DNA from: Candidatus Poribacteria bacterium
GTDB lineage: Bacteria; Poribacteria; WGA-4E; WGA-3G
Length of the DNA: 64,000 nt
Reading direction: 5' to 3'
Assembly (NCBI GenBank): GCA_022821965.1
Contig: JAJECN010000056.1
Coordinates: 1 to 64,000, forward strand
In this document: one piece after another, positions 25,725-33,358 of the stretch
Layout: every line of letters begins with the position of its first letter
Position numbering within the stretch: position 1 is the stretch's first letter
The notes under the pieces: generated by a model
Database searches by the model: none
Told to the model about the DNA's origin: nothing
The model's input: the letters and a program-made list of their open reading frames with translations, nothing else
Made by a program: the position numbers and the translations under genes

Positions 25725-25820
25725 GGTCAGCCATCAGGTCGCTTCGCTTTCAGATGTCAGTTCAGAGAACGTTGGCAGTTACAAAAGTTCGTAATACACA
25801 CAATGCCTTACTGACTGATG
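25725..25820. repeat. Palindromic repeat of the TCAGT/GATAAC family (degenerate copy)
   Basis: The spacer contains GTCAGCCATCAGG and CAGATGTCAGTTCAG on the left and CTGACTGATGACTCC on the right, the inverted arm. It resembles the better copies at 28318, 30660 and 33175. Confidence 0.5.
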
Positions 25821-25827
25821 ACTCCTA

Positions 25828-26799
25828 TTAAAAGTTTGGCTGAAGGACTCCATAAGGTAACTGTTCTCCCTTCAAACCAGCGAGTAAGTTTTCCATCGCC
25901 ATTGTTGCCATTTTCATCCGTGTTTGAATGGTAGCGCTGCCAAGATGCGGTGCGATGATAACATTGTCTAAACTGAGGAGCGGGTGGTCGGTATTAATCG
26001 GTTCGGGTTCGGTTACATCGACAGCAGCACCGGCAATCTGTCCATCTTTGAGGGCATCGTGTAAAGCGTAGTGGTCAACGACGGGTCCCCTCGCGATGTT
26101 AACTAAAATGGCTGTCTTCTTCATCAAGGCGAGCTCAGTTTTGCCAATGAGATGTGTTGTTTCTTCCGTTAGCGGAACATGAAGCGTCACGAAATCAGAG
26201 GCTTCCAGAAGATTTTCAAGCGTTACATACTCTACACCGAGTTCCTGTTCCCAGTCTTCTCTACGTTCACGTTTGTAATAGAGGACGCGCATATCAAAGG
26301 CTCTTGCACGTTTCGCAACTGCATGTCCAATTCGTCCCATACCAACAATCCCTAATGTCGAGTGGTGTACATCGGTTCCCCAAAGAATGTTTGGGTCATA
26401 ATACTTCCACTGCTTAGAAACTTGGACATGGTTATAGGCAGGCACGATGTTTCGTGCAGCGGCGAGCAGGAGTGCCATGGTCATATCGGCGGTGGTGTCG
26501 CTGAGGACACCGGGCGTATGCCCTACTGCGATCCCGCGTTCCCTACAAGCCTCAACGTGGACGTGGTCATAACCGACTCCCATGACAGAGATCGCTTTGA
26601 GATTCGGTGCTGTAGCGATCATTTCTGGCGTGACCAGTTCATGTCCATAAGTTAGCAATCCATCAAGAGGGGAGATCCTTTCGGCGATAGGCGGCAGAAT
26701 GGCACTTGTATGCCACATATCTACTTCGCATTCCGCTTCGATCTTCGCACGAATTTCTTTAGGGATAGGACGTGTGATAAAAACTTTAAATCGTGACAA
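25828..26799 (-). CDS. D-2-hydroxyacid dehydrogenase (glyoxylate/hydroxypyruvate reductase type)
   Basis: A 323-residue NAD(P)-dependent dehydrogenase that reduces glyoxylate, hydroxypyruvate or a similar 2-oxoacid. Seen: dinucleotide motif GIVGMGRIG, catalytic Arg in NIARGPVVD, Glu in the following DVTEPEP region and catalytic His in APHLGSAT. I chose the TTG start at 26799 because AGGAGG is exactly 6 bases upstream and the protein then begins SRFKVFITRPIP, as in relatives; a longer frame to 26856 runs back through that site and the palindrome at 26832. Cytoplasmic. It follows the der gene by about 75 bases. Confidence 0.9.
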   Translation of the reverse strand: MSRFKVFITRPIPKEIRAKIEAECEVDMWHTSAILPPIAERISPLDGLLTYGHELVTPEMIATAPNLKAISVMGVGYDHVHVEACRERGIAVGHTPGVLSDTTADMTMALLLAAARNIVPAYNHVQVSKQWKYYDPNILWGTDVHHSTLGIVGMGRIGHAVAKRARAFDMRVLYYKRERREDWEQELGVEYVTLENLLEASDFVTLHVPLTEETTHLIGKTELALMKKTAILVNIARGPVVDHYALHDALKDGQIAGAAVDVTEPEPINTDHPLLSLDNVIIAPHLGSATIQTRMKMATMAMENLLAGLKGEQLPYGVLQPNF

Positions 26800-26831
26800 A
26801 GCGTTCCTCCTATTATTGGTTAGGACTGCTA

Positions 26832-26850
26832 ACGAGGTTGCAAACCTCGT
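26832..26850. repeat. Palindrome of the ACGAGGTT family
   Basis: ACGAGGTT (26832-26839), GCA, AACCTCGT (26843-26850), extended on the right by CAGC. Same arm as the inverted repeat at 4410-4455. It sits between der and the dehydrogenase gene and could stop or attenuate transcription. Confidence 0.7.
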
Positions 26851-26874
26851 CAGCAAAGGGCTGCGTAAGTGTTA

Positions 26875-28293
26875 TTATGACCTACGATAAAAGATCCGTA
26901 TCGGTGTGCCGTGAAATCCAAATTCTTCCCGAATATTGTTGATAAGATATGATTCATACGGCTGCTGCACGCGATGGACGTTTCGTCCAAAGATTAGAAA
27001 AGTCGGCGGTTTTGTTTCCACTTGCGTGATGTATTTGAGTGCGGGTCGCGCTCCCTTAACGCGCGGGGGTGGGTGCGCGTTCCGTAACTCCAGAAGCAGG
27101 TCGTTGAGTGCTGGTGTCGGGATATGGGTGCAATACTCACGGTAAACTTCAAGGGCAGTTGCTAATATTTGGGTAACGCGTTGTCCAGTCAGGGCAGAAG
27201 CAAAAACGCGTGGGACATAGCCGAGTCGTGGGAGTTGTGCATCTATTGTATCCATAAACTCTGGGTGTGTCGTATTATCCTTATTGACGATGAGGTCCCA
27301 TTTATTCATGACTAAAATAGAGGCTTTCCCCTGCCGTTCAATGAAATTGGCGATCGTCTTATCCTGCTGTGCGACATCTTGGGTTACATCCAGCACGAGT
27401 ACGGCGACATCGCTTTGGCGAATACTGTGTATCGCACGTTTCACAGTGACAGATTCAAGTTCATCGTTGATAACCGATTTACGTCGCATGCCAGCTGTGT
27501 CAACGACCTCAAAAGGGATGTTATCGTGAACGATGCGTATATTCACCGCATCACGCGTCGTGCCGGGTCGGTCATCAACAATCATCCGTTCTTCACCCAA
27601 GAGGTTATTGATAAGCGAGGATTTTCCGACATTCGGTCTACCGACAATCGCAATTTTTATTGCTGCAGGTGCGTGGTGGACTGTTTCATCAGTTTCCGGG
27701 AGGATTTCTACGACCCGGTCAAGCAGTTCTCGAATCCCATCGTTTTGGACACAGGAGGTCCACATCGGTTCTTCCAGACCAAGCCTATAAAACTCGGCGG
27801 CTTCATTGCGAAATTGCTCGCTGTCTACTTTGTTGACGACGAGGCAAATCGGTTTGTCAGCGGCTCTGAGTTTGTCAGCGACGATTAGGTCGTGTGGCAT
27901 GATACCGGTTCGCGCGTCAACAACAAAAAGCACAAGGCTCGCTTCAGCCAAAGCAGCATCTACCTGTAATTGAACGTTATCAATAAGTCGATCATCCGGA
28001 TCAACGTCCAAACCACCTGTATCGACAATGGTAAACGGACGATCCCTCCATTCCACATCCGCATAGTTCCTATCGCGCGTTACGCCGGGAGTATCATGGA
28101 CAACGGCGAATCTACGCGAGGAACGGGAGCCTTTGGAAACCTTCGGCTTTTGGAAACCTTCAGCAAAGAGATTTTCTTCCTGACCGCTGACGGTTGATGG
28201 CTGATGGCTATTTCCAGTGATTCGATTGAAGAGCGATGATTTCCCGACATTGGGTCTGCCGACAATCGCAACAATGGGGTGTCCAGTTTCCAT
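26875..28293 (-). CDS. der: Ribosome assembly GTPase Der with in-frame repeat insertion
   Basis: A GTPase needed for maturation of the 50S subunit. The 472-residue protein has two G domains, each complete: GRPNVGKSS (12-20), DTPGVTRDR, VDTGG and NKVD; then GRPNVGKSS, DRPGTTRD, DTAGM and NKWD; and the C-terminal KH-like domain (from about 385) ending in GTPIRIFYRR. Unusual: between G1 and switch I of the first domain there are about 32 extra residues (28-60, rich in Ser, Gln and Lys) where relatives have about seven. The DNA for this stretch (28114-28212) matches the palindromic repeats of nearby spacers. The G2 threonine in GVTRDR is kept, so the domain may still work. Start ATG 28293 has AAGGA upstream. 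Confidence 0.95.
   Translation of the reverse strand: METGHPIVAIVGRPNVGKSSLFNRITGNSHQPSTVSGQEENLFAEGFQKPKVSKGSRSSRRFAVVHDTPGVTRDRNYADVEWRDRPFTIVDTGGLDVDPDDRLIDNVQLQVDAALAEASLVLFVVDARTGIMPHDLIVADKLRAADKPICLVVNKVDSEQFRNEAAEFYRLGLEEPMWTSCVQNDGIRELLDRVVEILPETDETVHHAPAAIKIAIVGRPNVGKSSLINNLLGEERMIVDDRPGTTRDAVNIRIVHDNIPFEVVDTAGMRRKSVINDELESVTVKRAIHSIRQSDVAVLVLDVTQDVAQQDKTIANFIERQGKASILVMNKWDLIVNKDNTTHPEFMDTIDAQLPRLGYVPRVFASALTGQRVTQILATALEVYREYCTHIPTPALNDLLLELRNAHPPPRVKGARPALKYITQVETKPPTFLIFGRNVHRVQQPYESYLINNIREEFGFHGTPIRIFYRRS
28114..28212 (-). repeat. Palindromic repeat copy translated in frame inside der
   Basis: Read on the minus strand of this segment as AGCCATCAGCCATCAACCG, TCAGCGGTCAG, then GAAGAAAATCTCTTTGCTGA. 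The spacer copy at 28333-28400 reads AGCCATCAGCCTTCAGCC, TTCAGTTGTCAG, then AACCTCTTTACTGA, and the copy at 32405 reads TTGTCAGAAGGAAATCTCTTCCTGA. Next to it a 13-mer GAAGGTTTCCAAA occurs twice. The insert is a multiple of three bases and has no stop. Confidence 0.75.
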
Positions 28294-28317
28294 TTTTTTA
28301 ATGTTCCTTTTTGAAGA

Positions 28318-28422
28318 GGCTATCAGCTAAGAAGCCATCAGCCTTCAGCCTTCAGTTGTCAGCAAGCGGGCTATCCTTTATGAGGAAACCTCTTTACTGA
28401 TTGCTGATAGCCGATAGCCCTT
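28318..28422. repeat. Intergenic palindromic repeat
   Basis: GGCTATCAGC (28318-28327) and its reverse complement GCTGATAGCC (28403-28412) enclose about 75 bases with several TCAGC/CTTCAG units. It fills most of the spacer between the AI-2E-family gene and der. Confidence 0.8.
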
Positions 28423-28442
28423 CTTGTCGCCTGCCTTTTCTC

Positions 28443-30647
28443 TTAGAAATGTTTTCCAATTGTCTCTCTGTCGTCGGAAACGGCGATAACCGATTTTATC
28501 ACAACAATGATAGGAATTGCAAGCAAAACACCCCAAAAACCGAGTACAGCTGCCCCGACAATCACAGCAAACATAATCAGCAATGGATCCACATCAACAG
28601 CAGAACTCATGATTTTGGGAGAGATAAGCGAGTTGTCAAGCGTCTGAATACCGAGGATGGCACCTAACACAACAGCACTACGAACAAGGAAGTCAATTAA
28701 GCCGAAATCTCCAGCTGCGAGTCCCATCAGCATCGCTATAAAGGCGAAGCCGCCCCCGATAAAGGGACCAAAGGTCGGTATCGCATTACAGATACCAGCG
28801 AGCAAACCGATAACCAACGCGAACGGCACACCAATAATGCTGTACGCGATGCAGGAAACCACGGACACAATCGCAATCACGGCGACTTGTCCTTTTAAGA
28901 ACTGTTGAAGATTTTTATCAATTTCGCGTAGGTAGGTCTTGACAGTCTCACGATAGCGTTCAGGCACCAACAAGATAAAACTGCGGAAATAGTTATCAAA
29001 CGACTGACTTGCATAGACGAACACGATGAAAGCGAACAATACTGTGGCGAGAAATCCACCGAACCCAAAAGCGACCGAACCCGCGAATTGAAAAGTTTCC
29101 CTGATAGCCTCGCTACCGGTTTGTGCTATTGTTGGTATTCTTTCTGTAAAATATGCCTTCGCCTGCTGGACAATCGGTTCGTCTTTGTAAGCGTGACTAA
29201 TGCCCTCTTTATACGTCGCAAGGGGTTTCCAACCGCCCGTAGGGGTGGCACGATGTCGGATGCCAGTCTCATTACCGGCGTATACACCGGAAGGTGCCGA
29301 TGCTAACAGTGAAATTGTCGCTGTCCCTTCTGCTCCTTCCATCTTTCGCCACTCGTTTCCGAGACGATGCCATTCATAGAGACCATTGGGGGTCCCGGCG
29401 TATAGTTCAATATCTGACACTTGTGAAGTGCCATCTACACCTGCGAGCGCGTAAACCTCTTCTGTTATCGGGGAAAGTGGTTCCCATTCGAGAGAAGAGT
29501 CTTCCAGATACCAATACACCGTCGTAATCGTAGGCGGAGGAATCGTCTGTTCTGGCGATTCAGTTTCGATCGCCGTTGTGCTGGCAACATACGTTATTCT
29601 ATCACCATTTCTATCCACAACAGAGATAATACTGACAATGGATCTTTCAGCATAAATTTCAGGGGCAATTTCACGCCACGTTTGTCCTGAATCTTTACTA
29701 TTGTAAAGCCCCTTTTGCGTTCCGACGTAGATTTGGGCGTTCTCCCAAATTGGAACGCTGGTGGCTTGGACAGAAGCAGTATCAAAGGGAGTGCCTTCTA
29801 TCTTGTGCCAGATTTTCGGTTTAATCTGCTGCGTATCCGCATCGCTGTCGATTGCCTCAACGGGGAGTGCTTTATAATACCTATATAACCCATTTTGGGT
29901 ACCGGCGTAGATAACATTTCCATTTGCTGTAAGTGTCTGTATCGGTTTACCGAGGAGTGCTCCGTTCGTGATACCGATACGGGGAAGTTTATCCGCCACG
30001 TCCTGTTGGATTTCATAGACCCCGTGGTTGGTACCGAGATAGAACGTTTCTGTCGCTTGCCCGTTTCTTTTCGTAGTCTCGTCCTGATGTATGGGTGAGG
30101 TAACCTCGCCCATACTGATAGCAACTGCTTCAAAGGTTTCACCGACGGCATACGGCAGCATAGTTTCATAATAAAATTTCAGCAACCCACTCGCCATCTG
30201 ACCTGTCTGTTTGCTGACCTGTTTTCCTGTGTAGAAAAGCAGTCCGCCACAGACGAGTACAATCAGGACAGTTGCGATTCCGCGTTGATAGCGCGCTTTG
30301 AACGGGAAAGAATTCCAGAGGAACCTGAAGATATAAGCAAATCCAAACCCTAAAATGAAAGGCGTTAGCACACCTAACAACCGTGTAAAAATCCACACAA
30401 CTATCATCAGTATTTCCAGAATGACGATGCTTTTTATATCAATCCAGCGGTAAACGCGGATGAGCAGCACAATCAGCAGTATCGACACTATCGGATGTAA
30501 CAGCAGGATCCGGCTACTCTCTGCGGAAGATCCTTTGTAGTAGGCGAACGCTATCCACCCGGCAGCGAGCACGACGCTGATGATCGCGAGAATTGACGCG
30601 CCGCTGAGTGCTGGTTGCTGTGGGTTTGGTTGGTTTTGGGTGTCCAT
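28443..30647 (-). CDS. AI-2E-family transporter with inserted propeller-like domain
   Basis: A 734-residue membrane protein. The AI-2E/PerM transporter family is normally about 350 residues; here its membrane part is split. Residues 15-145 carry about four membrane segments, residues about 175-485 form a large extracytoplasmic insert, and residues 515-730 carry the rest of the transporter, including the family motif with GQVAVIAIV...GLLAGICNAIPTFGPFIGG. The insert holds four to five units ending in GT-x-x-GLY (205-211, 249-255, 309-315, 418-424, plus GNETGIR near 458), with KDSGQTW at 319-325, the BNR/Asp-box type seen in sialidase-like beta-propellers. The family exports small molecules or exchanges ions; the insert could be a sensor or a surface-binding domain. 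No good ribosome binding site before ATG 30647. Confidence 0.88.
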   Translation of the reverse strand: MDTQNQPNPQQPALSGASILAIISVVLAAGWIAFAYYKGSSAESSRILLLHPIVSILLIVLLIRVYRWIDIKSIVILEILMIVVWIFTRLLGVLTPFILGFGFAYIFRFLWNSFPFKARYQRGIATVLIVLVCGGLLFYTGKQVSKQTGQMASGLLKFYYETMLPYAVGETFEAVAISMGEVTSPIHQDETTKRNGQATETFYLGTNHGVYEIQQDVADKLPRIGITNGALLGKPIQTLTANGNVIYAGTQNGLYRYYKALPVEAIDSDADTQQIKPKIWHKIEGTPFDTASVQATSVPIWENAQIYVGTQKGLYNSKDSGQTWREIAPEIYAERSIVSIISVVDRNGDRITYVASTTAIETESPEQTIPPPTITTVYWYLEDSSLEWEPLSPITEEVYALAGVDGTSQVSDIELYAGTPNGLYEWHRLGNEWRKMEGAEGTATISLLASAPSGVYAGNETGIRHRATPTGGWKPLATYKEGISHAYKDEPIVQQAKAYFTERIPTIAQTGSEAIRETFQFAGSVAFGFGGFLATVLFAFIVFVYASQSFDNYFRSFILLVPERYRETVKTYLREIDKNLQQFLKGQVAVIAIVSVVSCIAYSIIGVPFALVIGLLAGICNAIPTFGPFIGGGFAFIAMLMGLAAGDFGLIDFLVRSAVVLGAILGIQTLDNSLISPKIMSSAVDVDPLLIMFAVIVGAAVLGFWGVLLAIPIIVVIKSVIAVSDDRETIGKHF

Positions 30648-30659
30648 TTTTTAAGGGTT

Positions 30660-30800
30660 GTCAGCCGTTAGTTGTCAGTTATCGGTTAGGAGGTGTTTTT
30701 GTAACAACCATCCCGAATTTGCAGGGCTTCAGGAAGTCGTGAATTGTTACAGCGTCCCTCTTTAACTGAAAACCGATAACTGACTACCGACAACTATGTT
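30660..30800. repeat. Intergenic palindromic repeat with long arms
   Basis: The left arm (about 30661-30690: GTCAGCCGTTAG, TTGTCAGTTATCGGTTA) and the right arm (about 30763-30797: TAACTGAAAACCGATAACTGA, CCGACAAC) are inverted copies of each other. The right arm carries CTCTTTAACTGA as in the other family members. It lies between the symporter and transporter genes and reaches to the symporter stop codon. Confidence 0.8.
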
Positions 30801-32392
30801 GTTGCTGCGGCTTCGGTTGTATCTCCATCTCTGGATTCATACGTCTCAATTACACCTGCGCCGATGCTGTCGCCCCAGACGTTAACTGTGGTACGGAATC
30901 GGTCGAGTAGCCAATCAATGGAAAGAATCAGCGTTATCCCCTCAACTGGGAGATCGACGGCTCTGAGGACGATAACCATTGTGACAAGCCCTGCTTCTGG
31001 AATCCCTGCTGCCCCGATAGCTGCCAAGGTTGCAGTCAACACGACGACCACCTGTTGCGCTGGATCCATGGAAATTGCATAGACTTGGGCGATAAACATG
31101 ACAGCGACTGCCTCATAGAGTGCGGTGCCATCCATATTAATGGTTGCACCCAAGGGAAGCACAAAACTGGAGGTCCGTCTGGAGACACCGTTCTGGTTTT
31201 CTACTCCTTCCATTGTTAACGGAAGGGTTGCGCTTGAACTCGCTGTTGAGAAGGCGTTGAGTAACGCGGTTGCCATGCCTTTGAAGTAATTGAGCGGATT
31301 TCTACGTCCGAGGAGCAGTAGGAGTATCGGCAAAGCGATAACGGCGTGTACGCCGAGACCTAACACGACTGTCGCACTATATTTACCGACGGCGACGAGT
31401 TCGGGCCAGAAGCCTGCAAAGCCTTTTGCCTCGCCGATCCTACCTGCAATTAAGCCGAAGATACCGAGAGGCGCGACGTACATTATCCAGTGGACGAGTT
31501 TCATCACCGCCTCATTTAGTCCTGAAATCACGGAGACGACAGGTTTGCCAATATCACCGAGCATGGACAGAGCAGCACCGATAAGAAGCGAGAAAAAGAT
31601 TAAGGGCAGAATGTCGGTATGCACCATCGCTTTGAAGACGTTTGAAGGAATCATCCCTTCTTTCCCTGTTTCTTCATTGCCGAGGAAGACCTCTTTAATG
31701 GTACTGCCCATCGTCTTTTCCATTTTGCCAGACACTCTTGCTGCAATGGGCAGGTTGATGTTAACGCCTGTGCCTGTATTTTGAGGTTCTATCGTCTCAA
31801 GACGACCGTCAATGAATAATAGGCGTTCACCACTGTCTGTTGTTACGTAACGAGCATCTTCGGACAGCGGTTGCCATGATTTCACTGTGGCTGTTGTTCC
31901 GTCAATTGATTTCACTTCACCACTCACGTTCTGGTCAGCGAGCGTTATAACATATTTATTGTTATATGTCCGATTAAATTCTCCGCTCAACTCAACAGTG
32001 AGCATATCAGCACCGGAGAGTGTATAACTCAAATCGGCACGTTCTTCGCCTTGTGATAGTCCTTTTCCCGGCGAGATGATGTTGACGAGAATCATCCCGA
32101 TGATAACGGAGATAGCGGTTGTTGCCATGTAGTACAGGACGGTTCGTCCGCCGATGGAGCCGATGTTGCGGATGTCGCCTAAATTGGTTATCCCGACGAC
32201 CATAGACAAGACAACGAGCGGCACCACTATCATCTTTAGCAGATTTAAGAATACTTCACCGAGTATTGTTGTGTGGACCGCATATTCCGGCGCGAATCCA
32301 CCGATGATTGCCCCAGCAACAATGGCGATGATAATCCCATAGAGTAGACCGAGGCTTACTTTCGGTTTCTTTTCGTTTTCATTTTCATTCAT
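30794..32392 (-). CDS. Dicarboxylate/amino acid:cation symporter (DAACS) with extra loop domain
   Basis: A 532-residue inner-membrane symporter of the GltP/DctA family, importing glutamate, aspartate or C4-dicarboxylates with sodium or protons. Seen: MIVVPLVVLSMV in TM2, the serine-rich hairpin ASSSATLPLT, NMDGTALYE in TM7 and the second hairpin region with AAGIPEAGLVTMVIVL. Family members are about 420 residues; the surplus is a single stretch between TM3 and TM4 (about 118-215) of beta-strand-like, hydrophilic sequence containing a SGEVKSIDGTTATVKSW segment. It would face outside. AAAGGAG precedes ATG 32392. Confidence 0.92.
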   Translation of the reverse strand: MNENENEKKPKVSLGLLYGIIIAIVAGAIIGGFAPEYAVHTTILGEVFLNLLKMIVVPLVVLSMVVGITNLGDIRNIGSIGGRTVLYYMATTAISVIIGMILVNIISPGKGLSQGEERADLSYTLSGADMLTVELSGEFNRTYNNKYVITLADQNVSGEVKSIDGTTATVKSWQPLSEDARYVTTDSGERLLFIDGRLETIEPQNTGTGVNINLPIAARVSGKMEKTMGSTIKEVFLGNEETGKEGMIPSNVFKAMVHTDILPLIFFSLLIGAALSMLGDIGKPVVSVISGLNEAVMKLVHWIMYVAPLGIFGLIAGRIGEAKGFAGFWPELVAVGKYSATVVLGLGVHAVIALPILLLLLGRRNPLNYFKGMATALLNAFSTASSSATLPLTMEGVENQNGVSRRTSSFVLPLGATINMDGTALYEAVAVMFIAQVYAISMDPAQQVVVVLTATLAAIGAAGIPEAGLVTMVIVLRAVDLPVEGITLILSIDWLLDRFRTTVNVWGDSIGAGVIETYESRDGDTTEAAATT

Positions 32393-32404
32393 AGTTTGAC
32401 TCCT

Positions 32405-32450
32405 TTTTGGTTATCGGTTGTCAGAAGGAAATCTCTTCCTGATCGGATAG
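32405..32450. repeat. Short palindromic repeat copy
   Basis: The spacer reads GGTTATCGGTTGTCAG, then AAGGAAATCTCTTCCTGATCGG: a small hairpin plus one arm of the TCAGT/GATAAC family. It lies 13-60 bases upstream of the symporter start, i.e. in its leader. Confidence 0.6.
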
Positions 32451-32492
32451 ATAGCACTTAGTGGTAGCAGCGAGTGCATCTATTGGAACTGG

Positions 32493-33158
32493 TTATTCGG
32501 ATCTTTGTAAACGTTCAAGTGCTGCGCGCAGTTTTGCGAGTTCTTCTTCGGCGTGTTGGGCACGGGCTTCCGCTTCGGCTGCATGCTCCCGACCAGGACC
32601 GAACCACGCATCCTTGATAGGATCATAGAGCCGCAGCACGCCATCACGCTCACCGAGTTCTAAACCTAACGTTTCGGATGGAAGTCGTCCCTCTACAAAT
32701 TCTATCTCTTCATAAGAACCATCCACAAGGCGAAACCCTATGAAAGATGGATGAATCTCACCATAAGGGTCGTAAATGTAGTACTCTTTGACCCGTAAGA
32801 TTTTCTCATAAATCATCTTTTTTTCGTTGAAGTCTTTCGTATACGTGCTTGGACTGGCAAGTTCGAGGACGAAATCGAGATACGGTTGCTGTTCCCACGT
32901 TTTGTAGGTTCGCAGGTCTTTCTTTGAAACACCACGTACCATGAACACGTCCGGTGAGATAACTTTCCGCGGATTGCCCTCTTCATAATATAGGAACATG
33001 TTGCCGCAGACATGCACATCCGGTGCGTCTCGGAAATGCCAATCTATCATTTCTATCATATCCAAAAGGAGTCTGACATGTCTCCCCGTTTCTGCCATCG
33101 GTTCACCGTCTGATTCGGGATAGACGAGTGTGGGGGCAGTGGCTATTTTTCTTTCCAT
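32493..33158 (-). CDS. Uma2-family PD-(D/E)XK protein
   Basis: A 221-residue protein of the Uma2 (DUF820) family, a nuclease-fold group abundant in cyanobacteria and other environmental bacteria, usually as many scattered paralogues of unknown role. The fold residues are visible: Asp in VISPDVFMV, Glu in LDFVLELASPST and Lys in NEKKMIYEK, followed by VKEYYIYDP. The C-terminus from about 185 is a Glu/Ala-rich coiled coil (AEAEARAQHAEEELAKLRAAL), common in the family. AAAGGAG precedes ATG 33158. Nuclease activity is unproven. Confidence 0.88.
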   Translation of the reverse strand: MERKIATAPTLVYPESDGEPMAETGRHVRLLLDMIEMIDWHFRDAPDVHVCGNMFLYYEEGNPRKVISPDVFMVRGVSKKDLRTYKTWEQQPYLDFVLELASPSTYTKDFNEKKMIYEKILRVKEYYIYDPYGEIHPSFIGFRLVDGSYEEIEFVEGRLPSETLGLELGERDGVLRLYDPIKDAWFGPGREHAAEAEARAQHAEEELAKLRAALERLQRSE

Positions 33159-33174
33159 CGTGCTATCTCCTTTA

Positions 33175-33345
33175 TTGGTTATCGGTTATCGGTTATCAGT
33201 TGTCGGTTTTCAGTCGTCAATGTTAGAAAGTGTGCTAAAGTTAGGAAAGTTGCGAAGTTGATAACTTTACCGAATTTAAAACACTTTACAGACTTTATGA
33301 ACTTCTTTAACTGAAAACTATTTCCTCTGATAACCGATACCTCAT
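33175..33345. repeat. Intergenic palindromic repeat between aspS and the Uma2 gene
   Basis: GGTTATCGG occurs twice in a row, then GTTATCAGTTGTCGGTTTTCAGT at about 33178-33218; the inverted arm TTTAACTGAAAAC and CTGATAACCGATACC lies at about 33306-33343. The middle contains several AAGTT/AACTTT repeats. Longest copy in the window, about 170 bases. Confidence 0.8.
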
Positions 33346-33358
33346 AACTTTTTCTACC

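Noticed and set aside
31290-31784. 164-codon plus-strand frame opposite the symporter gene
   Set aside because: Shadow frame of the DAACS gene, which has conserved transport motifs on the other strand.
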